From positions 41,733,501 through 41,797,500 of the forward strand of contig NC_080591.1 of assembly GCF_029962835.1 (NCBI RefSeq): a stretch of DNA of 64,000 nt. The letters are read 5' to 3'. The translations under genes were made by a program, and so were the position numbers. The notes under the pieces are model-generated. The model saw only the letters and a program-made list of their open reading frames with translations, was not told the DNA's origin and did not search any database. Below, in pieces: positions 46,916 through 57,207 of the stretch. How positions within the stretch are numbered: position 1 is the stretch's first letter; the number at the start of each line of letters is the position of its first letter. Source of the DNA: Magnolia sinica (Eukaryota; Streptophyta; Magnoliopsida; Magnoliales; Magnoliaceae).

Positions 46916-48211
46916 GTGTGGAAGCTTCACCATCTTCCTATTTCTCTCTTTCTCTCATTTCTCATGGCCCTCTTTGAGATTGTGACGGCCATCTTTTCCA
47001 TTTCTTCCCTTCTTTCCTTAATGGGGAAGAAGAGAGCGCCCGTGGATGAAGCCGGGCCGAGCCGCCCAACCCGTGCACGGAGGCCGAGAGGTGCCGCCGC
47101 TAGCACGTCCGCCACGCGCGAGTTCCAGACGAAGCGGGACCTCGATCCTCGAGCTCCTGTCAGTAGGACCTTGTTGGCGGAATTGTCGCATGGAGTCTAT
47201 GAGGGGCGTAGAGTCCTTTTTGAGGCTCATGTTGATCCGCGGCTCTTTGGTGAGTTCTTCTTGTTGGAGCGCCTAGAAGGGGCTGGTTGGGGTCCCTTGT
47301 TCGAAGGCGAGTATCACGCGAATGCTAGCACTGTTCGGGCCTTCTATGCCAACATTCTGGAGCCTTCACTGGATCCTCTGCAGTTCAAGATTCCCTGTGG
47401 TAGCGGTCGAGTTGGAATTGTCAATGTTGCTTTGATATCCCGACTCTTGAAGGTGCCACTTGGGGAAGTGCATGCCAGCGAGAAGAATGTGGACAGTGTG
47501 CGCGAGAGGGATCGTCGCACCCGATCCTTGTGTGGTCGTCTGGTTGAATGGCAGCCGAATAGGAGTCTTCTGGCTTCTTTCATTACGGATGACTTCCGTT
47601 TGCTCCACCACATCTTTACGTTCAATGTATATCCAAGGTGGAGCAACCGCAGCGAGTGTACGCGCCTGATGGTAGATTTTCTATATCAGGTGGGGCAGGA
47701 TGCGAAGTTGTGTGTGCCGACGTACGTCCTGCGTCAGATTATTCTCATCGCTCGTTCTAGTAGACGGACCGAGTCTCTTCCCTTTGGCCGCCTTATTTGC
47801 AAGATCGCACATGAGTTCGACTATAGGCTTGGAGCTGAGAAGCCGGTCCCTATTCGCCATATCAACTTGAGGACCCTTAAGCTGATGGAGGTTGGTTCTG
47901 GTCGGCTTGCCTCTGAGGGTGAGGCTGGGTCTGAGAGTGGTGATGATGAGAGTTATGCTGAAGGCGGTGCGGAGTCTGGGGAAGAAGCAGAGCAAGACGA
48001 GGAAGAGATTGAGGCACAGGATTCGAGTGATAGCTCTCCTCCTGTGGTGCCAGAGCAGGGCGCAGAGCAGGTTGCCAGAGATGCCCGTCTTACACGGCTT
48101 GAAGAAGGGCAAGCTGCTTTATGCCAGGAGATGGTTGATCTTCGAGGCTTGGTTAAGCACAAGTTCAAGAAGATGTCTCGGACTTTGAAGTCTATCCTGT
48201 GTTGCTTGTAG
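46916..48211 (+). CDS. Extra ORF1 of a Tekay-like element; resembles the 'putative plant transposon protein' domain
   Basis: 431 codons, uninterrupted, on the sense strand upstream of gag. Residues about 1-35 are hydrophobic (SLFLSFLMALFEIVTAIF). About 36-75 is a basic, Ala/Arg-rich segment starting MGKKRAP, an alternative start at 47021. Residues about 105-320 have the layout of the domain called 'putative plant transposon protein' in plant proteomes: WGPLFEGEYHA, TVRAFYANI, ALISRLLKVP, DDFRLLHHIFTFNVYPRW and LPFGRLICKIAHEFD. About 335-380 is acidic (EEAEQDEEEIEAQDSSDSS) and about 390-430 looks like a coiled coil. H has a broken homologue at the same place. Function unknown; the domain assignment is from memory of its pattern, not from a search. 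Initiation at Met1, Met17 or Met36 is undecided. Confidence 0.75.
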   Translation: MWKLHHLPISLFLSFLMALFEIVTAIFSISSLLSLMGKKRAPVDEAGPSRPTRARRPRGAAASTSATREFQTKRDLDPRAPVSRTLLAELSHGVYEGRRVLFEAHVDPRLFGEFFLLERLEGAGWGPLFEGEYHANASTVRAFYANILEPSLDPLQFKIPCGSGRVGIVNVALISRLLKVPLGEVHASEKNVDSVRERDRRTRSLCGRLVEWQPNRSLLASFITDDFRLLHHIFTFNVYPRWSNRSECTRLMVDFLYQVGQDAKLCVPTYVLRQIILIARSSRRTESLPFGRLICKIAHEFDYRLGAEKPVPIRHINLRTLKLMEVGSGRLASEGEAGSESGDDESYAEGGAESGEEAEQDEEEIEAQDSSDSSPPVVPEQGAEQVARDARLTRLEEGQAALCQEMVDLRGLVKHKFKKMSRTLKSILCCL

Positions 48212-48565
48212 GAGAAGGGTGCTCCGCCTCCATCTCCTGATTCTGACGAGTAGCTGTCGTCGTGGCCGTCTTTGCTTTGTTGTGTTTTTCTTTCTGTGTG
48301 TAGCCGTTGTTTGCTTATAGTTGGAGTTGTTGTAGTGTTGTAGCTGTTAGTGGTTGTAGTTGTTGTGGTTGTTTGAAGTGTTAGATGTTGTTGTTTTCAT
48401 GCTTTCCTAGTCGTGATTCATGTATTGCTGCACTACTTGTATTGCGACGATTTTGGTTAATGGAATGCATGTTGTTTGTTTTTGGAGTTGTGCTGTGTTG
48501 TTGTTGTGTGGATGGATTATGTGACTTAGAATCTGACAGGTTGCATCCTTTGATTTAATGTAGGG
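48212..48565 (+). other. Spacer between ORF1 and gag of F
   Basis: No ORF. The sequence is T/G-rich (gttgttgtggttgtttg). A matching spacer separates ORF1 and gag in H (61139-61458). How ribosomes or splicing reach gag is not evident; an acceptor-like TTTAATGTAG lies directly before the gag ATG at 48566. Confidence 0.6.
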
Positions 48566-49860
48566 ATGCCTCCTAAGGGTTCGAAGACTTCGGCCCGTCT
48601 TTCTCTGATTGAGTCGCTTGCTGGGGTTACTCCCTTGAGCGATAGCCAGTCAGATCCGCAGGCGGGTCCATCTCGTGCTGGTGTTGGGTCGACACCTATG
48701 GCTCCTCCAGTCACACCCTCGGTTCCTGAGCCGAGCCATGCACCTTCTTCGGCTCCACTGTTGATAGGTTTGAGCAGATGATGTTGTTGATGCAACAGCA
48801 GCAGAAGAAGACGCAGCAGCAGCAACAGCCGCAGGAGTTCCTCTCCTCCATGGCTGGCATCTTTGCTCAGTCAGTAGGGGCGACTCCACCTGTTTCACCT
48901 ATGCCTCCATCTGGGAGTGTCAGTGCCAGTGTTAGTGTCAGCGGCACATTCGAGCGATTTCAGCGCTTACGCCCTCCTACTTTTGTGGGTTCTCATAGAC
49001 CCGAGGAGGCCGAGTATTGGATTGACCGCATCTCTAAGATGCTGAGGCCGTTGCACTGCTCTGAGGTCGAGCAGGTTGAGCTTGCCACCTTCATGTTTGA
49101 GAAGGAGGCCAGTTTGTGGTGGGACAGTGTGCTTCGCACTGTTGAGGAGGACTTCGTGTGGTCGTGGCGGGCGTTTGAGGCGCGCTTCCACGAGAAGTAT
49201 TTTCCGGTGACGATCGACACGAGAAGGAGAGTGAGTTCCTTCACCTCCGCCGGGAGGGTTGTCGGTTACGGAGTATGAGAACCGGTTTCCTGAGTTGGGG
49301 CGGTATGTTTCTTTGATCCTGGGGATCAACCGATGAGGATGCGGCATTTTTCCGAGGGCCTGCGACCTGATATCCGTACGAAGATTTGCTGTGCCAGCAT
49401 TTCTTCATATGCGGAGCTAGTGAGCATGTCCTTGCGAGTAGAGCAAGACGGAGATAGAGCGTCCCGCATGCGAGCACCGATGCCTCCTAGGCCGCGACCG
49501 GATTTCCAGGGTGCACCTTTCCTCGACAAGAGGCCGCGTATTGATTCTCCTCCTAGGCGTTCAGCGCCGCCCGCTCAGCAGATGAGAGCTGATCTGAGAT
49601 GTTCTTATTATGGGAAAGTGGGGCACTTGGACCGTTTCTGCTTCTCCCGTATGCGAGCAGGTGGTTTTACTCCACCGCAGAGGGTTAGCCGTCCGATGCC
49701 TCCGGTTATTTCTCCTCCTCCTCTTCGATCGGCCGCTTATCCATCCTTCGACTGCAGTTCTGGTTTCGTGCCACCTCGGCCGCCCATGATTCCTCCGCCG
49801 AATCGTCGCAGCAGCTCGTGTTCATGCGCTTTCAGCAGAGGCCTATGTCTGACTTGGTGC
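48566..49860 (+). pseudogene. Tekay-like gag of F
   Basis: Starts MPPKGSKTSARLSLIESL at 48566. A frame change near 48780 leads into a Gln-rich stretch (MMLLMQQQQKKTQQQQQPQ), then the capsid region with FVGSHRPEEAEYWIDRISKM and EASLWWDSVLRTVE. Single-base losses near 49209, 49247 and 49320 break the frame, judged against H. The open block from 49333 includes HFSEGLRPDIR and the knuckle CSYYGKVGHLDRFC, where the second Cys of CCHC is Tyr. A Pro-rich tail follows. Confidence 0.88.
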
Positions 49861-50124
49861 CGAGGTCCTTTGAGGTGACAGCGCATATAGAAGGTATTCC
49901 GGTTTCTGTGCTAGTGGATACAGGGTCCACTACTTCTTTTATTTCTTATGCGGCAGTTAGGCGTTTGGGTTTGAGATCCGTTCCTATGCAGGAGTGACGC
50001 TTACTACCGCTACGGGGATGTCCTCTGCCTTGGGCAAGCGTTGTATGGATTGTTTGGTCGATCTGGGAAGTGGATCGATCCGTGTTGATTTGCTAGTCGC
50101 ACCGCTTATCACTACGATGTTATT
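49861..50124 (+). pseudogene. Tekay-like protease of F
   Basis: VLVDTGSTTSFIS carries the retropepsin DTGS triad motif at 49917-49928, preceded by SFEVTAHIEGIPV. The frame is lost at about 49995, and the continuation ([24 protein letters not shown]) is in another frame. Dead copy. Confidence 0.85.
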
Positions 50125-51130
50125 ATGGGTATGGATTGGCTCACAAGGATGCGTGCGGAGATTGATTGTGAAGCGAGATCAGTGACGATCCATGGACCTG
50201 AGGGCGCGATTGTTACTTTCCCAGTTCAGGTCCGTTACCCTATTCGTATTGATTTTTATTCTTCTCTGTTGGAGAGTTCGGCCGAGTCGGCGTTGGTTAG
50301 TACGCCGGTAGTTCAGGAGTTTGAAGATGTGTTTGAGTCGATTCCTGGATTACCTCCTCAGCGTGAGATTGATTTTGCTATCGATCTTATGCCTAGTGCG
50401 GCGCCCATTTCTTTACCCACCTATCGGATGCCTCCGAGTGAAATGGAGGAGTTGAGGAAGCAGATAGATGGTTTGCTAGAATTGGGTTTTATTCGGCCCA
50501 GTGTGTCTCCGTGGGGAGCAACTGTTTTGTTTGTGAAGAAGAAGGATGGTTCCTTGCGATTGTGTATTGATTATCGCAGTTGAACTTCTGGTAATCGTGA
50601 AGAATAAGTACCATTTGCCAGGATTGATGATCTGTTTGATCGGTTGAAGGGGGCACGGTACTTCTCGAAGGTTGATCTGCATTCAATCATCAGTTCGCGT
50701 CAAGGATGGGGACGTGCGGAAGACCGCTTTCCAGCTTTGGGCACTTCGAGTTCCTTGTGATGTCGTTCGGTCGACGAATGCACCGCCGTGTTCATGGATC
50801 GATGAACAGGGTATTTCGGCCTTTCTGTTTCGATTCGTCATTGTATTCATCGATGACATTTTGATTTATTCGACGAGCCGCGAGCACGAGGAGCACTTAA
50901 GAGCGGTTTTGGGTACTCTTAGGGAGCATCAGCTTTTCGCACATTTCAAGAATGTGATTTTTGGAAAGAGGAAGTCAAGTTCCCTGGGACATGTGGTGTC
51001 CAAGGACGGATAGCCGTCGACCTTGCCAAGGTAGGTGCAGTGCAGGAAGCCCGGTTCGGTTATCGAGGTGAGGAGTTTTCTTGGCCTTGCAGGCTACTAT
51101 CGACGCTTTATTCAGACTTCTCGAAGATTG
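50125..51130 (+). pseudogene. Tekay-like reverse transcriptase of F
   Basis: The open part 50125-50583 covers [16 protein letters not shown] through [20 protein letters not shown] and SLRLCIDYR. After a stop at 50581 the frame changes many times up to about 51130. The active site FIDDILIYST is readable at about 50849-50878. Comparison with H suggests most breaks are single-base losses, for example near 50769, 50789, 50802, 50949 and 51010. Confidence 0.88.
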
Positions 51131-51629
51131 CCGACCGTTGTCGCATGACACGGAAGGATTTGAAGTTTGCTTTGAGTGAGCAAGCGGAGTTAGCTTTTCA
51201 GAGCGAAGGACAAGTTGACGTCCGCCCTGTGCTAGTATTTCCAGAGCAAGGGGTTAAGTATATTATATATACCGACGCCTCTCGCGTTGGTCGGGTTGTG
51301 TCCTTATGCGGAAGGGACAGGGTGATTGCTTATGCTTCGCGTCGATTAAGGAAACACGAGGAGAATTACCCTACGCACGACTTGGAAGCAGATGTCATCT
51401 TCGCATTAAAGCTTTGGAGACATTACCTCTGTGGTGAGGAGTTCGAGCTCTTTGCGACCACAAGAGCCTTAAGTATATTTTCACGCAGCGTGATTTGAAT
51501 ATGAGGCACCGCCGATGGATGGAAACATTGAAAAACTTTAAGTTCAATGTTTCTTACCATCCCTGGTAAGGCAAACCTTGTGGCAGATGCGTTGAGTCGC
51601 AAGAAGGCTTTGGAGTTTGCGCTCCGCTG
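51131..51629 (+). pseudogene. Tekay-like RNase H of F
   Basis: Within a 152-codon open block (51040-51498) it reads [38 protein letters not shown] and [18 protein letters not shown]. The catalytic Asp of YTDAS is present. Frame breaks after FELF and again near 51565 separate it from integrase. Confidence 0.85.
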
Positions 51630-52640
51630 ATGATAGCAGAGTGGGAGATGTTGGAGTTCGTGCGCGATTTTGAGCAGAAGCTTACGGTGGTTGAGCCGTA
51701 TGAGGTTATCGCACACATTCGTGTACAGCCCCCTTATCGACGAGAGGATCGTTGCGGCTTCGATGATGAGCTTTTGGTGAAGATGAGGCAGCGGGTTGGT
51801 ACAGATGAGAGCTCCGACTGGAGTGTTAGTTCTGATGGGGGCCTACGTTTTTGTGGCCGGTTATGTGTTCCTAACATCCCTGACTTGAGACGTGAGGTTC
51901 TCGAGTTAGCCCATAGTTCTAAGCTTGCGATGCATCCAGGTAGCACGAAGATGTATCAGGATATGAAGAGGTCTTATTGGTGGGACAATATGAAGGTCCA
52001 GATTGCTGAATTTGTTTCTCGTTGTCTCACGTGCCAGCAGGTCAAGGCAGAGCATCGGCGACCTCCTGGGTTGTTGCAGCCCATGCCCATAGCTGAATGG
52101 AAGTGGGATTTCATCTCTATGGATTTTATTTCTGGGTTGCCGAGGACGAGAAAGGGATTTGACTCTATTTGGGTGATCGTCGATCGATTAACGAAGTCGG
52201 CGCATTTCTTACCGATTCGAGTCACTTACTCTGCAGACGAGTTGGCTAGGTTGTATATCAAGGAGATAGTGCGTCTGCATGGAGTTCCCCTGGAGATTGT
52301 GTCTGATAGAGACACGCGTTTTACATTTATCTTCTGGACTCGTATCCAGGAAGCAATGGGTGTGAAACTGAAGTTCAGCACCGCGTTTCATCCGCAAACA
52401 GATGGGCAGACGGAGCGCGTGAATCAAGTCCTGGAGGATATGTTGCGAGCTTGTGTTTTGGATTTCAAAGACAGTTGAGATGATTGTCTTCAGTATGCAG
52501 AGTTCGCGTATAATAATAGTTTCCAGGCGAGTATCGGTATGGCTCCCTACGAGGCGTTGTATGGTCGCCCGTGCAGAGCACCACATTGTTGGGCAGAAAT
52601 TGGTGAGCGTAGTTTGCTTGGCCCAGAGTTGGTGCAGGTG
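51630..52640 (+). pseudogene. Tekay-like integrase of F
   Basis: Open for 282 codons (51630-52478). The zinc region HPGSTKMYQDMKRSYWWDN, CLTCQQVKAEH is intact. The core holds ISMDFISGLP (Asp), VSDRDTRF (Asp) and QTDGQTERVNQ (Glu), so the DDE residues are all present. A stop at 52476 and a frame change lead into the next block with SIGMAPYEALYGR-type sequence. This is the best-preserved part of pol in F. Confidence 0.9.
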
Positions 52641-53174
52641 ACTTCAGAGAAGGTTGACATCATTCGACGTCGACTTCTAGTAGCGCAGAGCAGGCAGAAG
52701 AGTTATGCTGATACGAGGCGTCGACCGCTTGAGTTTGTAGTGGGAGACCATGTGTTTCTGAAGGTCTCTCCTATGAAGGGAGTTCTGCGGTTCGGTAAGA
52801 AGGGGAAGCTGACGCCGAGATTTATTGGTCCATTTCAAGTTCTGGATCGAGTGGGAGCGGTAGCATACCGCCTTGCTTTGCCCACACCTCTTGCGGGCGT
52901 GCATAACGTATTTCATGTTTCTATGCTGAAGAAGTACGTTCCTGATCCTTCGCATATTATCAGTTGGGAGCAAGTGCAGTTAAGTGAGGATGCCACTTAT
53001 GTACTGCGACCGACGCGTATTCTGGATAGAAAGGAGCAGGTGCTGCGTAGCAAGGTTATCCCTCTCGTGAAGGTGCTATGGACGCATCATGGTGTAGAAG
53101 AGGCTACTTGGGAATCTGAAGCTGAGGTCAGGAAGACCTACCCTCTGATCCTCGAGGATTATATGAAGGTATGA
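52641..53174 (+). pseudogene. Integrase C-terminus and chromodomain of F
   Basis: Part of the open block 52539-53174. It includes the GPF-type module (LTPRFIGPFQVLDRVGAVAY), VHNVFHVSMLKKYVPDP, and then a chromodomain-like end, VIPLVKVLWTHHGVEEATWE followed by SEAEVRKTYP. This arrangement defines chromoviruses, and the wording fits Tekay/Del. In the family the chromodomain guides integration to particular chromatin. Stop at 53172. Confidence 0.88.
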
Positions 53175-53197
53175 ATTTCGAGGACGAAATTTTCTTT

Positions 53198-53209
53198 AAG
53201 GGGGGTAGA
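53198..53209 (+). promoter_or_regulatory. Polypurine tract of F
   Basis: AAGGGGGGTAGA directly before the 3' LTR, preceded by AATTTCGAGGACGAAATTTT at 53174-53193, a landmark shared with element I. Confidence 0.8.
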
Positions 53210-53210
53210 T

Positions 53211-53753
53211 TGTAACGACCTTGGGATTTTTGTGCTTATCTTTCCTTAAGTAGTTGTTTTGGGGTAATTAGCGCTTTACTCGATTGCTTGTGAAATTCGC
53301 ATCAATCACTTTAAATTGTATTTGCATGGCTCTAAACGTGTAGATTAGTGAGCGCTACGTTACTCTGAAATCTGGGATCCATCGCTAAATCCAGTTGTTC
53401 TGGGGAATTTTTGGAAGATCTGGATCGGACCTGGACCGCGCGTCGAAAGTCCGATAGCGATGATCTTAGGCTGTTGCGGTCACCGAGTTGGGCTTGATCT
53501 TCACCTCGAAAATCAAGTCGATCTGATGTTCTGGGTCGATTTGGTTGAGCTCGGAGTGAAGAGTGTGAGAACGGTTGGAATTTATTAAGCTTTTATTGAA
53601 ATCTGAGTCGTGTCGCTTGCGCGACGATTTTAAGCATTCTGACCGTTGGATTCTGACCCAATTTCACCCTCTGATCAGGATAGTTGGCTAGGCATATCCT
53701 AGTGCTTGTGGACCTGATCGAGTTTCCGTGACCTCGAATTTCAGGACGTTACA
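53211..53753 (+). repeat. 3' LTR of F with a 2.5 kb internal deletion
   Basis: Matches the first about 520 bp of the 5' LTR, then jumps at about 53732 from GTTTCCGTGAC to CTCGAATTTCAGGACGTTACA, the LTR end. The part corresponding to about 43583-46110 is absent, including the promoter. The flanking AGAAC shows that the true LTR end is retained. Confidence 0.9.
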
Positions 53754-56416
53754 AGAACTATACAGTAAATGTTAACATGTTATCAATTCAATCAAGCAGT
53801 AATGATAAGGCAATACAATCAAACATGTCCTAATTACTCTTGTTAATGCAATGATGTATGTAGAAATGATGCATGCCCTCGCCTGCACTCCCTCAGCATC
53901 TTCATCTTACGGTACGCATGACAACCTCCCGCAATGCACCACAACGCCAAGGCACAAGCAATGCGATGCATGAACATGATTACCAAGTTGTTATTAGTCC
54001 TTTTCATACAGTAGGATTGGGAAGCTAAGGTACCTTCCCTATATCAATTCCCAAACAGTGATCCATTTTAGGGTCGTCAGTCCTAGACAATCTCATACGA
54101 TATTATGGTTTTAAGTCGCTGCAAAGGCTCGTCATTTTAGGGTCGTCAGTCCCAATCAATGCATGCCTAATCATACCTTAGTTGCTACAATAAGGCTCGT
54201 CACCTCAATGCAGTATCAAGGTATGCTCGAGGTCACTACAAAGGGCTCGTCACCAATCAATGTAGGTCGACAGTACGAATATAGTGTCCCATACCACCAT
54301 AATCGGCTCACGAGTCTGGATTGCTCACTGGTCACTACGGGGAGGCTTGTCACCCTAGCGTAGGCCAACAGCTCGACCACGGTGTCCCATACCACCATGC
54401 CCGGCTCATGAGTCTTAGCGGATCAAGGTACCATGGTTACGGGATTGCACTGGTAAGTTTGGTACCCTAGATTCAAACAGTAGTGTACATACATGGTGAA
54501 CATCCACTGGGCCAATCAGGTTATTTGACGAGCTCGACTAGTACGAGCGCACGTTGAGTTGAACGACATGAAGTGCACAAGCACTCTGTGTGGCCAAACC
54601 ACTGCCGACAACCCTAATACGACTCGGGTTCGTCAAACACGTCCTACGTGACGAATGAATCTCAACCACGATCTCAATGCCTGTTACCGATTGCCTGGAC
54701 CATAATATGGCCCCATACACATTCAACCATAATAGCAAACATGTTATAAGATGCAAGATAACGAGAATCCATACACATGCATTTCATAAGTAAAGCGGTA
54801 AAATTAACAACTTGCATGGAGGAAATCATACACATAGTCAACATGGATAGTTAGACTAAGCAATTCATGGAGGAAATAGCATACATAAGTAAGGTAATTA
54901 GAATTTCATATCTCAACTGCCTCATAATTCACACCATACTAAATACGAACTCATTCAAACATTTTCACAAACACTTAGAATACACTTGGCAACATACATC
55001 ACATATATCGACCATAGTACATATTAGGGCAAATCCTTTTGACAAGGAGTTGTCGCATAAATAACAATCATATTCCTACGACAATTAATCATGGCAATCA
55101 CAATGCCAAATTCCAAATGCATACAAACATTTCAACAAACACATGAATCACACTACTTACAACATAGATTATCGATATACGTAAAACGAAACAGATATCG
55201 CATTTGGCATGTGAAATGGCACCCACGTCAGTAATAAATCATTAAGTGACATTGAAAGCTTTGAAAACCATAACCTATACGAATATAGTCCACACCTTAA
55301 ACCAGAAAGTGCGCAACATATCTGATTTAGACAATAAGTCTTCGTCAACGGCGACTAGATAACCTAAGGCATGAAGTAGATTAGCTACATCAACACTTAG
55401 ACTATTCTAAGCTCCAAAACAGGTTAGGGTTTGATTGAATTACCCAAAAATGAGATTAGAATCGCCGGAATAACGATTCAGATGCGATGGATTTGGTACG
55501 CAGGGTAACTGGAAAGAATTTCAAGATGATTCACCAACTTCTCTCTCTTTCTCTCTCTTTTCCTCTCTCTCTCTCTCTTAGCTAGGGTTTGGAAAATTCG
55601 TATGGAATTTGAGAGTGAGGGTTTAAGGTCTTTATATAGGCCTAAGATTGATGGATTAGCCCCAGGGCCAAGGTATACTTAGGTTATAACTAAATCGGGT
55701 CTATTTCAATCCAATGGAGCATTTCTGGAGGTCCTTCTTCTGAGTGTGGTCGGACTTAAGGTCACTAATATTGGATCTTAAGCAAGTTAAGTTTTCAGTC
55801 CGATTGGGTTTCCAGATCGCTCATGGCGGAACAATTTCAATTCAACGGTCACCGAAACTCGATCAGGGCCACAAGCACTTTGACATGTGTGGGCCATTTT
55901 CCCTGATCCAAGGGTGAATTTGGGTCAGAATCCAACGGTCAGAATGCTTAAAATCGGCGCGCAAGCGACACGACTCAGATTTCTTAAATTTATATTTAAT
56001 TTCTAAAGAATTTCACCTTTCTCACACTCTTTACTCCGGACTCAAGAAAATCGTCTCAGGACATCATCTGGACTTGATTTTCAAGGTGATTGTCAAGCCC
56101 AACAAGGTGATTATAATTGTCTAAGTTCATCGCTATCGGACTTTCGATGTGCGGTCCAGGTCCGATACAAATTTCAAAGTACTCCCGAGAGCAACTGGGT
56201 TTAGGTTTGAATCCTAGATTTCAGGGTAACATAGTGCTAACGATTCTACAGGTTTTGGGTCTTACAGATCGAATTTAAAGTGATTGGTGCTAATTTCACA
56301 AGCAATCGAGTTTAGCGCTAGCTAATTCACATTTAATTTCTAAAGGATTGAGTCCTAAGAGAATTCTGGTTGAGGTGGTGCTCGGGTCTTTGCACGGAAT
56401 TTTTCAGGATGTTACA
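53754..56416 (-). repeat. 3' LTR of H, main part
   Basis: The minus strand starts TGTAACATCCTGAAAAATTC at 56416. It aligns with the F LTR (AATTAGCGCT..., AAGTCCGATAGCGATGA), but with many differences. Promoter TATATAAA is at 55631-55638 and a CT/TC-rich run at about 55540-55580. The roughly 98 bp repeats lie at about 54130-54420. The start position is inferred because no clear polypurine tract precedes it. Confidence 0.78.
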
Positions 56417-57207
56417 CCAGGCCACTCCAATGCTATCTATAGAAAATGGACAGCTTCATCATGGTTATAACAGTGGTTCCCACCTTCCAGGGACCCTCGC
56501 TCAACATCCGGATAGCCTCTTCTTCATTGTGATGCGTCCACAGTACTTTCACAAGTGGGATGACCTTGCTACGTAGTACCTGCTCCTTCCTATCCAAGAT
56601 ACATGCTGGTCACAGTACATAGGTGGCATCCTTGCTCAACTGCACCTGCTCCCAACTGATAATATGGGAAGGATCAGGAACGTACTTCTTCAACATGGAT
56701 ACATGAAATACGTTATGCACGCCCGCGAGTGGTGTGGGCAAAGCAAGGCGATAGGCTACTGCCCCCACTCGATCCAGTATCTGAAATGGACTAAAATCTC
56801 GGCGTGAGCTTCCCCTTCTTACCAAACCGTAGGACTCCCTTCATGGGAGAAACCTTAAGAAATACATGGTCTCCAACCCTGAACTCAAGTGGTCACCGCC
56901 TCGTATCAACATAACTCTTCTACCTGCTCTGGGCTGTCAGAAGTCGACGTCGAATAATGTCAATTTTCTCTGAAGTCGCCTGAACCAACTCTGGGCCAAT
57001 CAAACTACGCTTGCTAACTTCTACCCAATAATGCGGTGCTCTACACGGGCGACCATACAATGCCTCGTAGGGAGCCATGCCGATACTCAACTAGAAGCTG
57101 TTGTTATATGCGAACTCTGCATAAGGGAGACAATCATCCCAACTATCCTTGAAATCCAAAGCACAAGCTCGCAACATGTCTTCCAAAATCTGATTCACAC
57201 ATTCCGT
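56417..57207 (-). pseudogene. Integrase C-terminus and decayed chromodomain of H
   Basis: The minus strand reads FQILDRVGAVAYRLALPTPL, VHNVFHVSMLKKYVPDPSHI and QLSKDATYVL (56825-56610), then a stop. Beyond it, chromodomain wording (LDRKEQVLRS-like, VIPLVKVLW-like) is weak and broken, ending toward 56480. No polypurine tract comparable to that of F lies before the LTR. Confidence 0.75.

Larger units (their letters stand above)
43061..53753 (+). mobile_element. F: Tekay/Del-like chromovirus, forward, with target duplication AGAAC
   Basis: A nearly complete element of 10.7 kb between perfect duplications AGAAC (43056-43060 and 53754-53758), inserted into the 3' LTR of H in the opposite orientation. 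Order: 5' LTR 43061-46131, primer site, leader, ORF1 46916-48211, gag, protease, RT, RNase H, integrase, chromodomain, polypurine tract, 3' LTR 53211-53753. The 3' LTR is only 543 bp because of an internal deletion. The shared LTR part differs at about 8 of 520 positions, so F is the youngest insertion identified here. Confidence 0.92.

Noticed and set aside
47681..48112. A 143-codon ORF antisense to ORF1 of F
   Set aside because: Some gypsy elements do carry antisense ORFs, but this one sits over the acidic low-complexity part, has no recognisable motif and is not open in H.
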